Assembly (NCBI GenBank): GCA_014218235.1
Contig: CM024755.1
Coordinates: 33,190,713 to 33,254,712 of the forward strand
Direction of reading: 5' to 3'
Length of the DNA: 64,000 nucleotides
Source of the DNA: Colocasia esculenta
Lineage: Eukaryota > Streptophyta > Magnoliopsida > Alismatales > Araceae
Shown here: in pieces, positions 1 to 10,759 of the stretch
Layout: the number at the start of each line of letters is the position of its first letter
Position numbering within the stretch: position 1 is the first letter of the stretch
Position numbers and translations under genes: made by a program
The notes under the pieces: generated by a model
What the model saw: the letters and a program-made list of their open reading frames with translations, nothing else
Database searches by the model: none
Told to the model about the DNA's origin: nothing

Positions 1-145
1 ATGCAGCTTCCGCTTCCTCAATTGCGTAGAAGCCCTTATATCGTGCCCATGCAAATCCATTGACTTCAACCAAACACTCATCCCAAGAATAATCAGTTCC
101 CGGATGACGTCCAACCCACACAACGTAGCACATGTACTTACCCAT
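1..145 (-). CDS. RNase H1 N-terminal / viroplasmin-like domain protein, partial
   Basis: The reading frame opens with ATG at 145 and runs off the left edge after 48 codons. It reads YVVWVGRHPG, then a W-DEC motif, VNGF, ARYKGF and EEAEAA. This is the order of the RNase H1 N-terminal (caulimovirus viroplasmin-like) fold: a tyrosine-valine strand, G-R-P-G turn, W-x-E-C helix, V-x-G-F, Y-K-x-F and an E-A-E-A helix. In plants this small domain occurs in RNase H1 and in many transposon-associated proteins; it binds RNA-DNA hybrid or double-stranded RNA. The catalytic part, if any, lies outside the window. It sits just downstream, on the same strand, of a Myb/SANT-like gene, which suggests a transposon origin for the pair. 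It is not evidence of an integrated virus. Confidence 0.65.
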   Translation of the reverse strand, partial: MGKYMCYVVWVGRHPGTDYSWDECLVEVNGFAWARYKGFYAIEEAEAA

Positions 146-370
146 TATCTTGTTTTAGTAACCAGTAAGTCCATTGATTGTAAATTGAAGATTACACATA
201 AATATGGTTAACGAATTTTGCTACATTACATGAAAAGAGAAGTACATAGTGAAATAGAGTGACATGAACTGAAAAACATAAAAATGAAAGAAAGCACTAC
301 ACATAAGCCTAAACTGAAAAACAGTTAAACTCTAAGTATGCCACAACGACGAGGAACACGTGTCACTTTG

Positions 371-1542
371 TCATGGCTTATCGGCGGTCATCATCTTCAA
401 CCATTCAACCTTGTGCTTGTCGGCCATTGCAGAGAAAAGGGATCTGAACTTTGGCTCGGTGAAGATGTTCATGGACTTGAGGAAAACATTATAAGGGAGA
501 TTGGGAATGCCATCTAATTCCCTTAAGCATTCCGCAATGCTAGGAACAACCTCCGCGTCTGGCCTCTGCTGGGAGGAACTCTCACTTTGTTGATGTGACC
601 CACGATCGCCGATCAAGTCCCTAATGAGCGCATTCCTTTCGCGGGTTACGTCAACAAGATCATGTAAAGCATCATGCACTTTATTTTTGCCACGTCCTTT
701 GTTGCCAATTGATGTGGACTTTCTCTTCGGAGAGCTGCTGAACATGTTGTTTATTGATGTGGGAGTGTTGTTCATTGATGTTGGAGTGAAATGGCCTACA
801 GTCGATTCAGTTTCTTCGCCAACAGACATGTGCATGACAGGTTCATTAGAGTACTCATTGACGTTGTTGTCTATGATAGGTGTTGCATTGACATTACTTT
901 TTTGCCGTGTACGTCTACGGCTGATGTGTTCGGCTTGCTCTCCAGTGGCTATATTTTGGTTACAAAGAATGTGCATGTCATTATAAAAAGGGAAAGATCT
1001 TCGACAAATTTGTGAGTATTTGGGATTAACCTAATAAGAAAACAGTTGACATAAGTTAGTGCGGTCTGATTAAACCACTATAATAAAATAGATAGTACTA
1101 AACGGAATTAAAATATCGTTACCTTAATAACCTCTTCCCATGCCCCATCATACCCGTGTATTGGTATGTTGTTATTGGATCCCACCCCCAACCACTTAAC
1201 TTCAACAACTGCACGTACAACTTATATTTTGTCTTCAGTACTCTCCAGTGATCCTTCACTTGATCACTAGTTAAGGAGTAACCCGATGCAGAATTGAATG
1301 CAGAGGATAATAAAGTCCAATTGTTGTGTGTTGAAATTTACTCCAGGAGAATTGATTCGTTGCTGTTCTTTCAAAATTACATCAATCAGGATTCCATCCA
1401 TTCGAGCATCCCAGTTCGAAGAGCGGGGTTTCCTCCCATGCCCTTCTATCGCTGATGCGCGTTGCACTTTCTCTAGAGTTTTTGGTTCCGAAAGGAAGGG
1501 AATATGGTGAGAAAATGGACTTGTGTAGGATGCAATAACCAT
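371..1542 (-). pseudogene. Myb/SANT-like DNA-binding domain protein (transposon-associated), frameshifted
   Basis: Minus-strand gene with a likely 92-bp intron (1031-1122: donor after VIK, acceptor ATTAG before VNPKYSQ), giving exons 1123-1542 and 371-1030. Exon 1 encodes a Myb/SANT-like (Myb_DNA-bind_3) domain: W-x3-MDGILIDVIL, GVNF, W-TLL-AFN, DQVKDHW, LK-KY, SGWGWD, and W-EEVIK before the intron. Exon 2 holds FPFYNDM, a serine-rich linker, a basic KRK stretch, and a conserved tail with LPYNVFLKSMNIF and KHKVEWL. Two frameshifts break exon 1, one before W-TLL and one after GWGWD; each needs one base. Proteins of this kind are ORF1 partners of PIF/Harbinger transposases or domesticated relatives, and bind DNA. 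The breaks could be decay or sequencing error; the 201-codon exon 2 frame is fully open. Confidence 0.65.
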
Positions 1543-2371
1543 AATAAATAGTAGAGGAACATCCTATATTTTTATGAATTCATGCTTACACATCTTGTAC
1601 AATGAAGACGAAATGCTTAGGATGACTATTTATAAGGGCAAGAGTTCTAGGACAATAACCTGCTGCTGACATGTCGTCGATATGACGCTTCTTACGATCT
1701 GCTTGGGACAAGCTACAAAAAAAAGGCTTTTGTTCAATTTTATGCCTACGAAAATATATCGGTCTAACTGCAATGGACAAACTAGTGAAAGTAATCTTAT
1801 GAAAAAAAAAGTTTCTCGCTGCTATACATGATACATCTTTCTACAAATCTTTTTTATTCAAAGCAGTGAACCACATGAGTGAGGGACCATATAGAGTAAC
1901 TTATCCCAGAAAAGTATAGATTGTACTGAAGAAACAATATTGCCTCCTACTGCACACTTTTCAATTTGTTATCACAGCAGATGAATGACATTTCCTCTAA
2001 AGACTACACACTCAATGAGACCTTAACATTGGAAATCTAATTCATAACAAAAAATGCTACACTGCATTTGATTGTATATGGAATGAATCAGTCAAGCTGC
2101 AGGTAGATGTTAACATAATCTGCATCAGCATTGTTGCCCTTATGAGGAGTGAATAGTTTTGTATGCCAACGTTGCCAGGAAAGGACAATGCTGGGAATTC
2201 ACCAGTTTTGAAGGAACAAACAGTGGTGTGCAGGGAAGAAACGAAAAAGTAAGAAACATAAAAAAATCTATCTTTTGTAACATCAATTCCATTTTCTTTG
2301 AACCAGAGTGGTTGAGGGAAGAAATAGAGAAGCTAGGGAAAAGATGCTGGCCCATTTGTTATGTTCATGCC
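1543..2371. other. No recognisable gene
   Basis: Upstream side of the Myb/SANT-like gene. Short frames on both strands (for example 1586-1780 minus and 2159-2386 plus) show no domain I recognise. The last eight bases (2364-2371, TTCATGCC) are the left target duplication of the next feature. Confidence 0.5.
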
Positions 2372-2619
2372 CATAGACGGATCTAGTGTACAATGAGTGG
2401 GGTCACGTGACCCCACTCAATTTTTTTTGTTTGAAATGACCATATAAATAGTAGATTTGAAGAGTTTTTATATAAGAGGTGACCCCACTGAATTGTCTCA
2501 GTGGGGTCACTCCTTATGTATAATATATTTATATTATATTATATATAATATATTAATTATATAAATATTAAAAAATAATTTAAGTGACCCCACTGAATAA
2601 ATTTTTATATCCGTCCCTA
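2372..2619. mobile_element. hAT-type MITE, 248 bp, with 8-bp target duplication
   Basis: The ends are inverted repeats of each other. The left end reads CATAGACGGAT and then AGTGGGGTCACGTGACCCC; the right end reads GTGACCCCACT and then ATCCGTCCCTA. TTCATGCC lies directly on both sides (2364-2371 and 2620-2627). An 8-bp duplication and a GACGGAT terminus fit hAT elements. The inside is AT-rich and non-coding, with further copies of AGTGGGGTCAC, so it is a deletion derivative moved by a transposase made elsewhere. Confidence 0.8.
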
Positions 2620-2804
2620 TTCATGCCATGTTTTTTCATGTAAATGAAGCACAAACATTTACTTCCCATGCAGTAGCAAGCAACTTTCTGTGGATGAACC
2701 CTATAAACCCCAAAAATAGATGACGTGCAGAAACATCAGGTGGAAGAAGGGGGAATAGCAAAACAGACAACAAATTTCATCAGCGGCCATCTATACGAAG
2801 ATGT

Positions 2805-2806
<2 letters not shown>

Positions 2807-2847
<41 letters not shown>
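2807..2847. repeat. (TA)n microsatellite
   Basis: About 20 uninterrupted TA units. The flanking DNA to 3000 has no recognised gene. Confidence 0.95.
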
Positions 2848-2853
<6 letters not shown>

Positions 2854-3479
2854 GTGGGGCTGATTGGAAGAACTGGAAGATGACGCCCTGGAATGGGAAG
2901 ATGGCTTCAGCAACAATCCACGCTTCATGAAGAACGGCGATCTGCGTGGAAGAAACCTCTATAAATAGATCGACCCGCTGATCCGATCCTTCAAACAACG
3001 CAGCGAGAACAGCGAGACTGCAGTGTGTTGTCCAATCAGAAGATGGAGCAGCAGCAATACATCAAACTCACGGGACATACTAGTGTTGTACTTTGGTGGT
3101 TAGACCCTTAATTCAGGGTACTTTAACTCCATTTATTCGATGCTACTTTTGAGATGGAGATGGGTACTCATTTTTTGGGTCAACTATCATCTTTGACTCC
3201 ACTTATTTTCATGTGAAAAAATAAAAAAAATGAGAAAAATATATTCGAATAATATTTAAAATTTTATGATATTTTTTCAAATTAAGAAAAAAGTTACCCC
3301 CCTCTACCCCATGGGGTAGACTTACCACCATGGGTTACCCTAGGTACTTTGGGGTAATTAACATACCTCTCAAAATATTTTTTTTACTTTTATTTTTCTC
3401 CTTTTAATTTAACATACATTACCATACTTTACGAAAAAATATATACGTAAACCATTTTTAACATTTTTAAAAAAATTAC
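2848..3479. other. No recognisable gene; AT-rich
   Basis: Non-coding DNA leading into the CACTA subterminal repeats. I found no left terminus for the first CACTA unit here. Confidence 0.4.
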
Positions 3480-4236
3480 ATTATTGGCGACGGCTATAAA
3501 CCGTCCCCATTATCTAATGGCGACGGCCATAGCTGTCGTTATTATGCTTTGGCAACAAATGCAGCCGTCGCTAATACCAACTATCGGCGACGGTTATAGC
3601 CGTTGCTAATGCTCTTATTAAGGACAACTAGCGAAAGTCGTCTCTAATAATCATTTATTTGCGACGGGTAAAACCGTCTTTAATAAAATCATTAGCGACA
3701 GATACAGTAGCCGTCACTAATATTAATATTAGGGACAAATTTTAGTAAGTGTCTCTAATAATCAATTATCGGAGACAGCTCGAGCCGTCTCCAATATTTG
3801 TTACTAGCGACGAGAAAATTATCCGTCGCTACCAAACGTATTAAAGATGGCTCAGTTAGCCATCGCTAATAACCTTTATTGGGGATGACGGGCACCGTCT
3901 CCAATAATATTTTTCGCGACGACTTGTGTAGCCATCTTTAATAAATTTTGTTAGCAACGTTTACATCATTAACCGTCGCTAATACTTTTCTTAGCGGAGA
4001 CGGCTTCCCGAAGGCGTCGCGAATGTCACAGTTTTGGAGGCGGTTACTTGACAGCCGTCGCAACTACTCTTTTTAGAGACGGCTTTTTTTTAATGGATAC
4101 GACTTTCGTTAGTCGTCGCCAATATTACACTTTTGGTGGCGGCGGCGCTGAAGCCGTCGCAAAAAGGTTTTTTTTAGAACGACTTTTTTGAGCCGTCGCA
4201 AATACTCCTTCCCTAATAATCCATTTTCTTGTAGTG
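3480..4236. mobile_element. CACTA transposon end: subterminal repeats and right terminus
   Basis: A 750-bp block made of short degenerate units alternating between GCGACGGC and GCCGTCGCTAAT, in both orientations. It ends in TTCTTGTAGTG at 4226-4236, the complement of the CACTACAAGAA terminus typical of plant CACTA (En/Spm) elements. Such subterminal arrays bind the TnpA-like protein. No transposase and no left terminus are seen, so this is a truncated or non-autonomous copy. Confidence 0.75.
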
Positions 4237-5057
4237 GAAACAACACTGTCAGCACTAAGAAAATTAAGATTTGTCAATCAATATATGTCAGCGGCTAAAA
4301 TAAGTCGTCGACATATCTTCCATTTGTCAACGGTTCTATATTGTCGTTGACATATTCTGATATTTGTCAACAATGACATACAATCGTTGATATATGTTTA
4401 ACATTTGTCAACGGCCAAATAAAACCGTTGATGTATGCTTAACATTTGTCAGTGGCTATGTGTAGTCGTTGACAAATTTAACATTTTTCAGCATATCTGT
4501 ATAGCTGTTGACAAATTGCTTGGATATTTATCAATGGCCGAGTGGAGCCGTTGTAGAGCTTCTATCTAGTTCAGTGGATAACTATGGTCGTTGACAAACA
4601 CTTTAAAAAATGGTGAAAAATGGCAGAAAATTTCCTGCCATTTGGGGTGCAATTTGTCAATGGCTGAGTGGAGCTGATGACAAATGTCACATTTGTCAGT
4701 GGCTAACTATCATCGTTGACAAATACTTTTAAAAATGGTGAAACAATGGCGGGAAATTTCCCACCATTTGAGATGCAATTTGTCAACGGTTGAGTGGAGC
4801 CGTTGACAAATATCTGTCAAATATATCCTTGCCAACTAGTCCAAGTCTCGTTGCTCTCTCTCACACACCCATTTGCAGGAGAGGCTAGGGAGAGGGAGAG
4901 GGGAGGACAGCAGCGGTGCTGCTGCGATGGATGGGAAGGCGGCTGCTGGCGAGCCCTGCGATGGCGGCCGACTTTGATGGCGATGACGATGAGTCCAGCG
5001 ATGGTGGCGACCGCGGTTGGGCTGGGTTCACCCCAGTGACGGCAGAGACTGTGTGGG

Positions 5058-5465
5058 GTGACCTCCCCCACCCCTCGTCCTCTTCTTCTCCTTCTTCCAC
5101 TTGACTGCTCAGATCATTGCCTGCCGTGGGATTTGATAGAGAGAGTGACCATGGCAGGAGGCGGTCAGGAGATGCATAGGTGGAAGGCGACGATGGAGAC
5201 CTTTTTGGACCCCAAATACGGGGTGGCAGGTGCGGGGATCAGAGAGGGCATAATGCTGGAGAAGCTGCAGGAGCTGTTGTTGGCGCTATCCACCCTACTG
5301 CAGAAGCTCGACCGGGTGCTCCCCGCCGGGGATGTCAGCGCGGTGCCGCCGCCGTCGCCGCACCTTCACGACGGCGGGGTCCTCCTTCTGGCCTTTGTCC
5401 TCGTCACGGCCTTCTCCTTGGCCGTGCTCCTCTACTTCTTCTTCTTCTTCGCAGGGCGGCGGTAG
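5058..5465 (+). CDS. GC-rich ORF in CACTA interior, one membrane segment; probable captured gene fragment
   Basis: A 135-codon frame in a GC-rich island that differs sharply from the surrounding AT-rich transposon DNA. From about codon 40 it reads as a soluble helical stretch rich in leucine (LEKLQELLLAL-TLLQKLDRVL), then a proline-rich linker, then a strongly hydrophobic segment near the C-terminus (LLLAFVLVTAFSLAVLLYFF) ending in G-RR. This looks like a tail-anchored or single-pass membrane protein end. I do not recognise the family. Overlapping open frames reflect high GC. Plant CACTA elements often carry host gene pieces, which is the likeliest explanation. A poly-C run follows at about 5617-5632. 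It is unclear whether the frame is translated. Confidence 0.35.
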   Translation: MTSPTPRPLLLLLPLDCSDHCLPWDLIERVTMAGGGQEMHRWKATMETFLDPKYGVAGAGIREGIMLEKLQELLLALSTLLQKLDRVLPAGDVSAVPPPSPHLHDGGVLLLAFVLVTAFSLAVLLYFFFFFAGRR

Positions 5466-5649
5466 GGTGTGGGCCAGGGAAGGGGCCAAGGCGCCCAAGG
5501 GCCCATGTAGGGAGGGCATGCCTTCTTGGGGGGTTTCTACTACTACTACTACTACCAGGTCGGGCGGGTGCTTCAACATCGGCGGTGCCCAACACATCAT
5601 TGTTCCTGTCGTTGCCCCCCCCCCCCCCCCCCCACCCCCTTGTTTGAGG

Positions 5650-6617
5650 AAAGTACAGTTAGGGGAGGAAAATAAGTTGGTAAATAAATTATTTTAATTT
5701 TTTAATTTGCCCCCTCATCTTGCGTAATGAGTGGGTAGGGTGGTTGGTTTAAAATGTAAAAATTAAAATCTCAATCTTTCAATCTCACGGTGGTTGAGAA
5801 CAAAAGCCAAAAGGGAAAAAGGTTTTGCGGCGGTTGGGAAAAATTGGGAAAAAAGTTTCACGGTGGCTGCCGGCTAGGTTTGGAGTGAGGCTGCGTGCGA
5901 GGGGATTGTAAAAGGAAAAAAAAGGCCGGTCTTGGCCCTTGTGCTCCAGCATGGATGCACAGTCGCCTGAGGGCTGAGGCGGGGGGTGGCAGTTGTGCTC
6001 CGGCACCAGCTATTTTGTGGGGGTATTGGGGCGTGATATCTCGGATCTGGTACGAATAGAATTTTTTTTTTCTTATCTTCTTCCCCCTGTTCCCACTGCT
6101 GCTAACCTCTATTTAATTTATTTTTTCTTTCATTGTGACATTACGTGTAGTCTATTTCTAGGCTTCATTACTTGCGACAATCTACTCCGGCAGAATATAC
6201 GCGATCTATTGCATTGCGTACATTACTATTCAGCGGTTAGTGGTTAAAAATTATTCTTTCTTACTTATTTCATATTTGATTAAGTGACTAAGTGTAAATT
6301 AGGAGTTTTAGCTAAGTTTGCAATTCACTAACCAAGAGGATGACTTCCTAAGACCTAGTTCCTATATTACGACATAATTTAATTTTTTTAGAACATTAGA
6401 TATCATAGAATAGTCTTGTATTTATTAATTATGCATCTACTGTTAAATATTTTAGTATAACTTTCCTCATGTTCTCTTTTTACATATATTGTCTCTGAAG
6501 AAAAGACTCCACCGAAGCAAAAGAATTTTGACATGGGTAAGAAACTAAGTTGAAATGTAGATGGAATATTTTGTTTTTATTAGAGTGCTAATTAAGTAAT
6601 TATATCTTTTTTATAGA
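5650..6617. other. Non-coding left part of the hAT insertion
   Basis: After the poly-C run the DNA is AT-rich with no convincing frame. It probably includes the left end and an intron or leader of the hAT copy; its exact left terminus was not found. Confidence 0.35.
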
Positions 6618-9010
6618 TAAATTTTTTAATAGAGAAGTAACTCTGAAAGAGACACATGACAAAGTAAAAGATAATGAGATTATTGAGACATCAGGTTCAT
6701 CAAAGAGACAACGTCAAGTTGTAGACATTGAAAATCTTCCGTTAGATCCAGGATTGAGAAAACAGATTGTTGATTATCATCCAAATGATCGAGATCAAAT
6801 TAGAAGAGCATATTTACAAAAAGGTCCTTTTCAGCTTAAGGATATTAAATTTTCACAGACTAAGTTTGGTAAAATAGAACGACGATTTAATCCTACATGG
6901 TATGCTGAACACAAAGATTAGTTGGAATATAGCAAAGAGAAAGATGTTGTTTTTTGTTTATATTGCTATTGTTTTAAACCTGAGAAACAAGAGGGTGGAG
7001 GGGATGCATTTGTTTTGTTACCAAAGGATTTAAAAATTGGAAGAAAAAGGAAAAAATAAGATGCCATGTTGGAGGACATAATAGTGCACATAACGAGGCT
7101 AGAAGAAAGTGTGAGAGTTTATTCAAGCAAAATCAGAACATTCTGTCATTTATGAATAAGCAATCAGAGCAGGAAAAACATGCTTATCGAACTCATTTAG
7201 AGGCATCAGTTGATTGTGTTCGTTTTCTCCAAAGACAAGGTTTATCTTTTAGAGGACACGATGAATATGAAGACTCAAGAAACCGGGGTAATTTTCTTGA
7301 ACTGCTACATTTTCTTGCTAAGTATAATGAAAGGATTGGTCATATTGTTTTAAACAATGCTCCAGAAAATCTGAAACTAGTTGCCCCTGAAATTCAGAAG
7401 GAAATAGCTCATGCAGGAGCTGTAGAGACAACAATTGCTATCATTAATGATCTTGGAGATGTATTTTTTTCTATCTTAGTAGATGAATGTCGAGATATGT
7501 CAAATAAGGAACAGTTGGCAGTTGCTTTGCGATATGTGGACAAAATGGACATGTGGTAGAACTTTTCTTGGCATTGTGCATCTTCTAAATACTACAGCTC
7601 AAACACTCAAAGAAGGTATTGAGTTATTGCTATCCAAACATAAATTAACTATATCAAGATTACATGGTCAAGGCTATGATGGTGCAAGTAATATGCGTGG
7701 TGAGTTGAATGGACTTAAGACACTTATTATGAAAGAGAATGGGTGTGCTTATTATATCCATTGTTTTGCTCATCAACTTCAACTAGCCATAGTTGCAGTT
7801 GCTAAATCTCATGTGGAAATTACTTATTTTTTCAATTTGGTTGCTTTGCTATTCAATGTTGCTGGAGCCTCATGTAAGTGACATGATCAACTTCGAGAAA
7901 AACAAGCTATAGAAATTGCTCAAGCTATTGAAATTGGTGAAATTAAAAGTGGGAGATGTTTGAATCAAGAAAAAAGTTTGAAAAGAGCAGGGGATACTCG
8001 TTGGGGTTCTCATTATAATGCATTGGTTAACTTGATATCTATGTTTGCATCTATACTCGATGTGGTTTGAGACTGTGATGGAAGATGGTTCAAATTTAGA
8101 GCAAAGAGTTGAAGCATATATGTTATCAGAGTCAATTAAGACTTATGATTTTGTGTTTAATCTTCATTTAATGAAAAATATTTTAGGAATAATGAATGAG
8201 TTATCACAAGCGCTGCAACGAAAAGATCAAGACATTGGCAATGCTATGAAGTTAGTTGGCATCTCAAAGCAATGGATACAAATATTGAGAAATGATGAGT
8301 GTGATTCTTATCTGTTAGAGGTTTCATCTTTCTGTGTAAAGCATGAGATTAGCATTCCTAATATGGATGACATGTTTATGCCTCGAGGACGTTCACGATG
8401 AAGAGCTTAACAAATTACAAATTTGCATCACTATCGTGTTGAGTTATTTTATTCAGTTTTGGACATGCAACTCCAAGAGCTTAATAGTCGATTCACTGAA
8501 GTAAACACTAAGTTATTACTCTGCTTATCATGCTTGAATCCAAAAAGATCATTTGAAGCCTATAAAAAAGAAAGGCTAATCAAATTTGCCGAGTTCTACC
8601 CAAATGAGTTCTCTTCTGTGCAGTTACAAATGCTTGATAATCAGTTGAAGACTTATATAATTGACATGCGATCTGATGATAATTTTGCTCAACTGAATGG
8701 AATTGCAGAACTTGTTGAAAAGATGGTTGAAAAGAGAAAAAATATTATCTATCCATTAGTTTATTTGTTGTTGAGATTGGCATTGACTTTACCTCTTGCT
8801 ATAGCCACTATGGAGAGAGCATTTTCAGCAATGAAAATTGTGAAGAATTGATTGCACAATAGAATGGGTGATCAATGGATGAATGATAACTTAGTGACAT
8901 ATAATGAAAAGGAGATGTTTGAGAGCATTGACAATGAGACAATAATGCAACGTTGTCAACACATGAAGACCCGTCGTGGGGAACTCACATATATAAAATC
9001 TTCTACTTGA
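6618..9010 (+). pseudogene. hAT transposase of TTF-type zinc finger / MYM-type 1-like group, broken
   Basis: Successive frames encode one transposase. They include the N-terminal PLDPGLRKQI-DYHPND-RD, a TTF-type finger with FCLYCYCF, HLEAS-D-RFL, the DDE-fold motif VDECRDMS, then GYDGASNMRGE, HCFAHQLQLAI, DTRWGSHY, and a hAT C-terminal dimerisation segment (LPLAIATMERAFSAMK) ending at TGA 9008-9010. Family proteins are about 700-800 residues, matching this span. It is dead: an in-frame TAG at 6919-6921, a frameshift near 7550, a stop after SCK near 7880, another after 8400, and TGA after KIVKN near 8850. The right terminus of the element is GCTCCACCACTG at about 9068-9079, where CACTA subterminal repeats resume. 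So the hAT inserted into the CACTA element. Confidence 0.85.
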
Positions 9011-9346
9011 ATGAAATAAATATTTTTGTTATGTTAATTTATTTTGCCCCCCCTTCCAAATATTCCTTGCTCCACCACTGTTAGCAAATAAAAGCGGCTG
9101 ACATATGTTCCATATGTCAACGGCTTTAATTCGTTGAGATATCCGATGTATATCAGTGGCTGATCGCCGTTGACATATGCATATTATGTTAACAGTTGTC
9201 GTTGACCATTGACAAACATTAATCGACGACCCATGTGTCAACGATTTTATCAATGGTTATAAGACTACTGACATATGTATAGGTCAACGGCTATGTCTTT
9301 TGTCAACGGCTACTAGCCGCTGACATATGTCGTGTTTCTTGTAGTG

Positions 9347-9861
9347 GTGGCTTCCAGCAGGATATGACAACATCAAAAGGTGCAGATGGGAGTTGCAAGT
9401 GTGAGTCTCGGAGAAGAGAAATCGAGTAGTATGCCCTTGCAGGAGTTGATCCGAAATAGTTTTTAACTTTGTTTTCCAACCGTTGATGGATTTTCGTTGG
9501 TGAGAAATTCCCTATTTTCACTGATTTTGCATAGTGATATGATAGTCTACGTATTTACTGTGTTTGTGCAGTAACATGATAATTTATGTAGCGCCATATT
9601 AGATAGTGGGAAGAGCGGGTGATAGTGAATGATAGACGATGGAAGACTGCGGTGAGAAGTTGCAATAGATTTAGAAATTAAAATTTTTGATTGGCACACA
9701 GTTCCTTCTACCCATCAACTTACACGACGTTTTATGTGATATCACGTGAGCTACCATGTAATTATGCAAATGTAATAAATTTTGATGGACAAACACATTT
9801 TATCACTCATCTCATCGTTTCCATGCATATCTTAATGTCTTAATTAACGCGGTAATAAGAT
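9347..9861. other. Host flank, no recognisable gene
   Basis: Single-copy-looking AT-rich DNA between the CACTA terminus and a MITE. A CACGTG lies at 9743-9748. No convincing frame. Confidence 0.35.
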
Positions 9862-10046
9862 AGGAGAAATATTTATTGTACTTTCATATTGTATTTAAGT
9901 GGAATATGACTAGACAACAAGTATATGTAACATCTAACAATTAAATTACCACTTTATTCCTCCTCATGTGAGGGGTGCCACATGAGTTATTGCCTAGTCA
10001 TATTATATTTAAAGTACAATATATAAGTGTAATAAATCTTTCTCAT
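9862..10046. mobile_element. MITE with about 55-bp inverted repeats
   Basis: The left arm reads GAGAAATATTTATTGTACTT and on to AATATGACTAG. The right arm, read on the other strand, gives GAGAAAGATTTATTACACTT and on to AATATGACTAG. The arms face each other around a 70-80 bp centre. No coding capacity. TA-rich edges would allow a TA or short target duplication, but the exact boundary is uncertain. Confidence 0.7.
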
Positions 10047-10390
10047 ATGATAGTAGATGGCAAGGGAGTGGTGTAACGACATAATCATATAATAAGCTGC
10101 TTTACTTTACTTAGATTAAAGAATCCAAAATTTTAAAACCGACCAATCGTTCAGAAGAAACGAACACGAAGTGGACTAGGAAAGAAAAGTCAACCTTTTT
10201 GTTTCGTCGTTATATCAAAAAAGATAAAAAATTAGAAAAAAATAAAATTTACGCATCAATCAATCAACTTACGCAACCGAATAAATAATTTATCCGGTGC
10301 CGTGCAACTAACATTGCTCAAAATTAAAACCTAAACAACACACATCCTACCTGATCGGTCTCCGCTGTGAGTGGTCTCATCTGATCTCAT

Positions 10391-10470
10391 CACGTGGGCG
10401 TAGTCCTGCCGAGGCCATTTCCGTCCGTTTACCTGCAGAAGGGTCCCAAAAACCCTCCATTGTGCACGTG
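10391..10470. promoter_or_regulatory. Two G-box (CACGTG) sites upstream of the purine permease
   Basis: CACGTG occurs at 10391-10396 (in TCACGTGG) and 10465-10470, 250-330 bp before the inferred start codon at 10720. G-boxes bind bZIP and bHLH factors and are common in plant promoters. No clear TATA box was identified, so this is a sequence match only. Confidence 0.3.
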
Positions 10471-10719
10471 TCATTCAATCCCTGGCTGAGATGACGCAAT
10501 CAACCGTTTTGCCAAGGTATTACCATCCAATGCGAAGTCGGGTCTACCCGACGTCATTACATGCAGCGGTCAGCTATCTTATTCCAGGTGCGCAAAGCGT
10601 GAGGAGTGCGCGCACACCACTGTTGGTGTGCACCAAGTATTTCTCAAGCGTGAGCATGACGGGGCTTCAGTTCACTTATCTTCTTCTGCCAAGTTACAGC
10701 CGTGGAAGGGGGAATCCTG

Positions 10720-10759
10720 ATGGATGTGGAGAACCCAAACCGGCCTAGCCCACGCCAAG
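10720..10759 (+). CDS. PUP: Purine permease, exon 1
   Basis: ATG at 10720 opens a 40-nt coding exon for a short hydrophilic N-terminus (MDVENPNRPSPRQ plus one base). It ends at a good donor, CAAG|GTTAG. The leftover G joins the first two bases of exon 2 (GA at 56285-56286) to make a glycine codon, so the phase is right and the joined frame reads on without a stop. Plant purine permease genes of this group commonly have a very short first exon and one long second exon, which fits. Nothing else between 10.4 and 13.3 kb gives a frame compatible with exon 2. The choice rests on phase, splice site and start context; no transcript was available. Confidence 0.7.

Larger units (their letters stand above)
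4253..9346. mobile_element. CACTA transposon, about 5.1 kb, carrying foreign segments
   Basis: The left end begins CACTAAGAAAATTAAG and continues into TATGTCAGCGGC. The right end is ATATGTCGTGTTTCTTGTAG followed by TG at 9346, so the termini are inverted repeats. Both ends carry subterminal units built on GTCAACGGC and GCCGTTGACAAAT (4268-4815 and 9080-9340). Between them lie a GC-rich segment (about 4.8-5.65 kb) and a broken hAT transposase (6.6-9.0 kb), but no CACTA transposase, so it is non-autonomous. A 3-bp target duplication is not evident (CAG on the left, GTG on the right). It lies 16 bp from the end of the previous CACTA unit. Confidence 0.75.

Noticed and set aside
1..145. Integrated caulimovirus
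   Set aside because: Only the viroplasmin-like fold is present, which is also the RNase H1 N-terminal domain of plants and transposons; no movement, coat or RT sequence is nearby.
5785..6247. Coding region before the hAT transposase
   Set aside because: Short frames on both strands lack transposase motifs; probably leader or intron.
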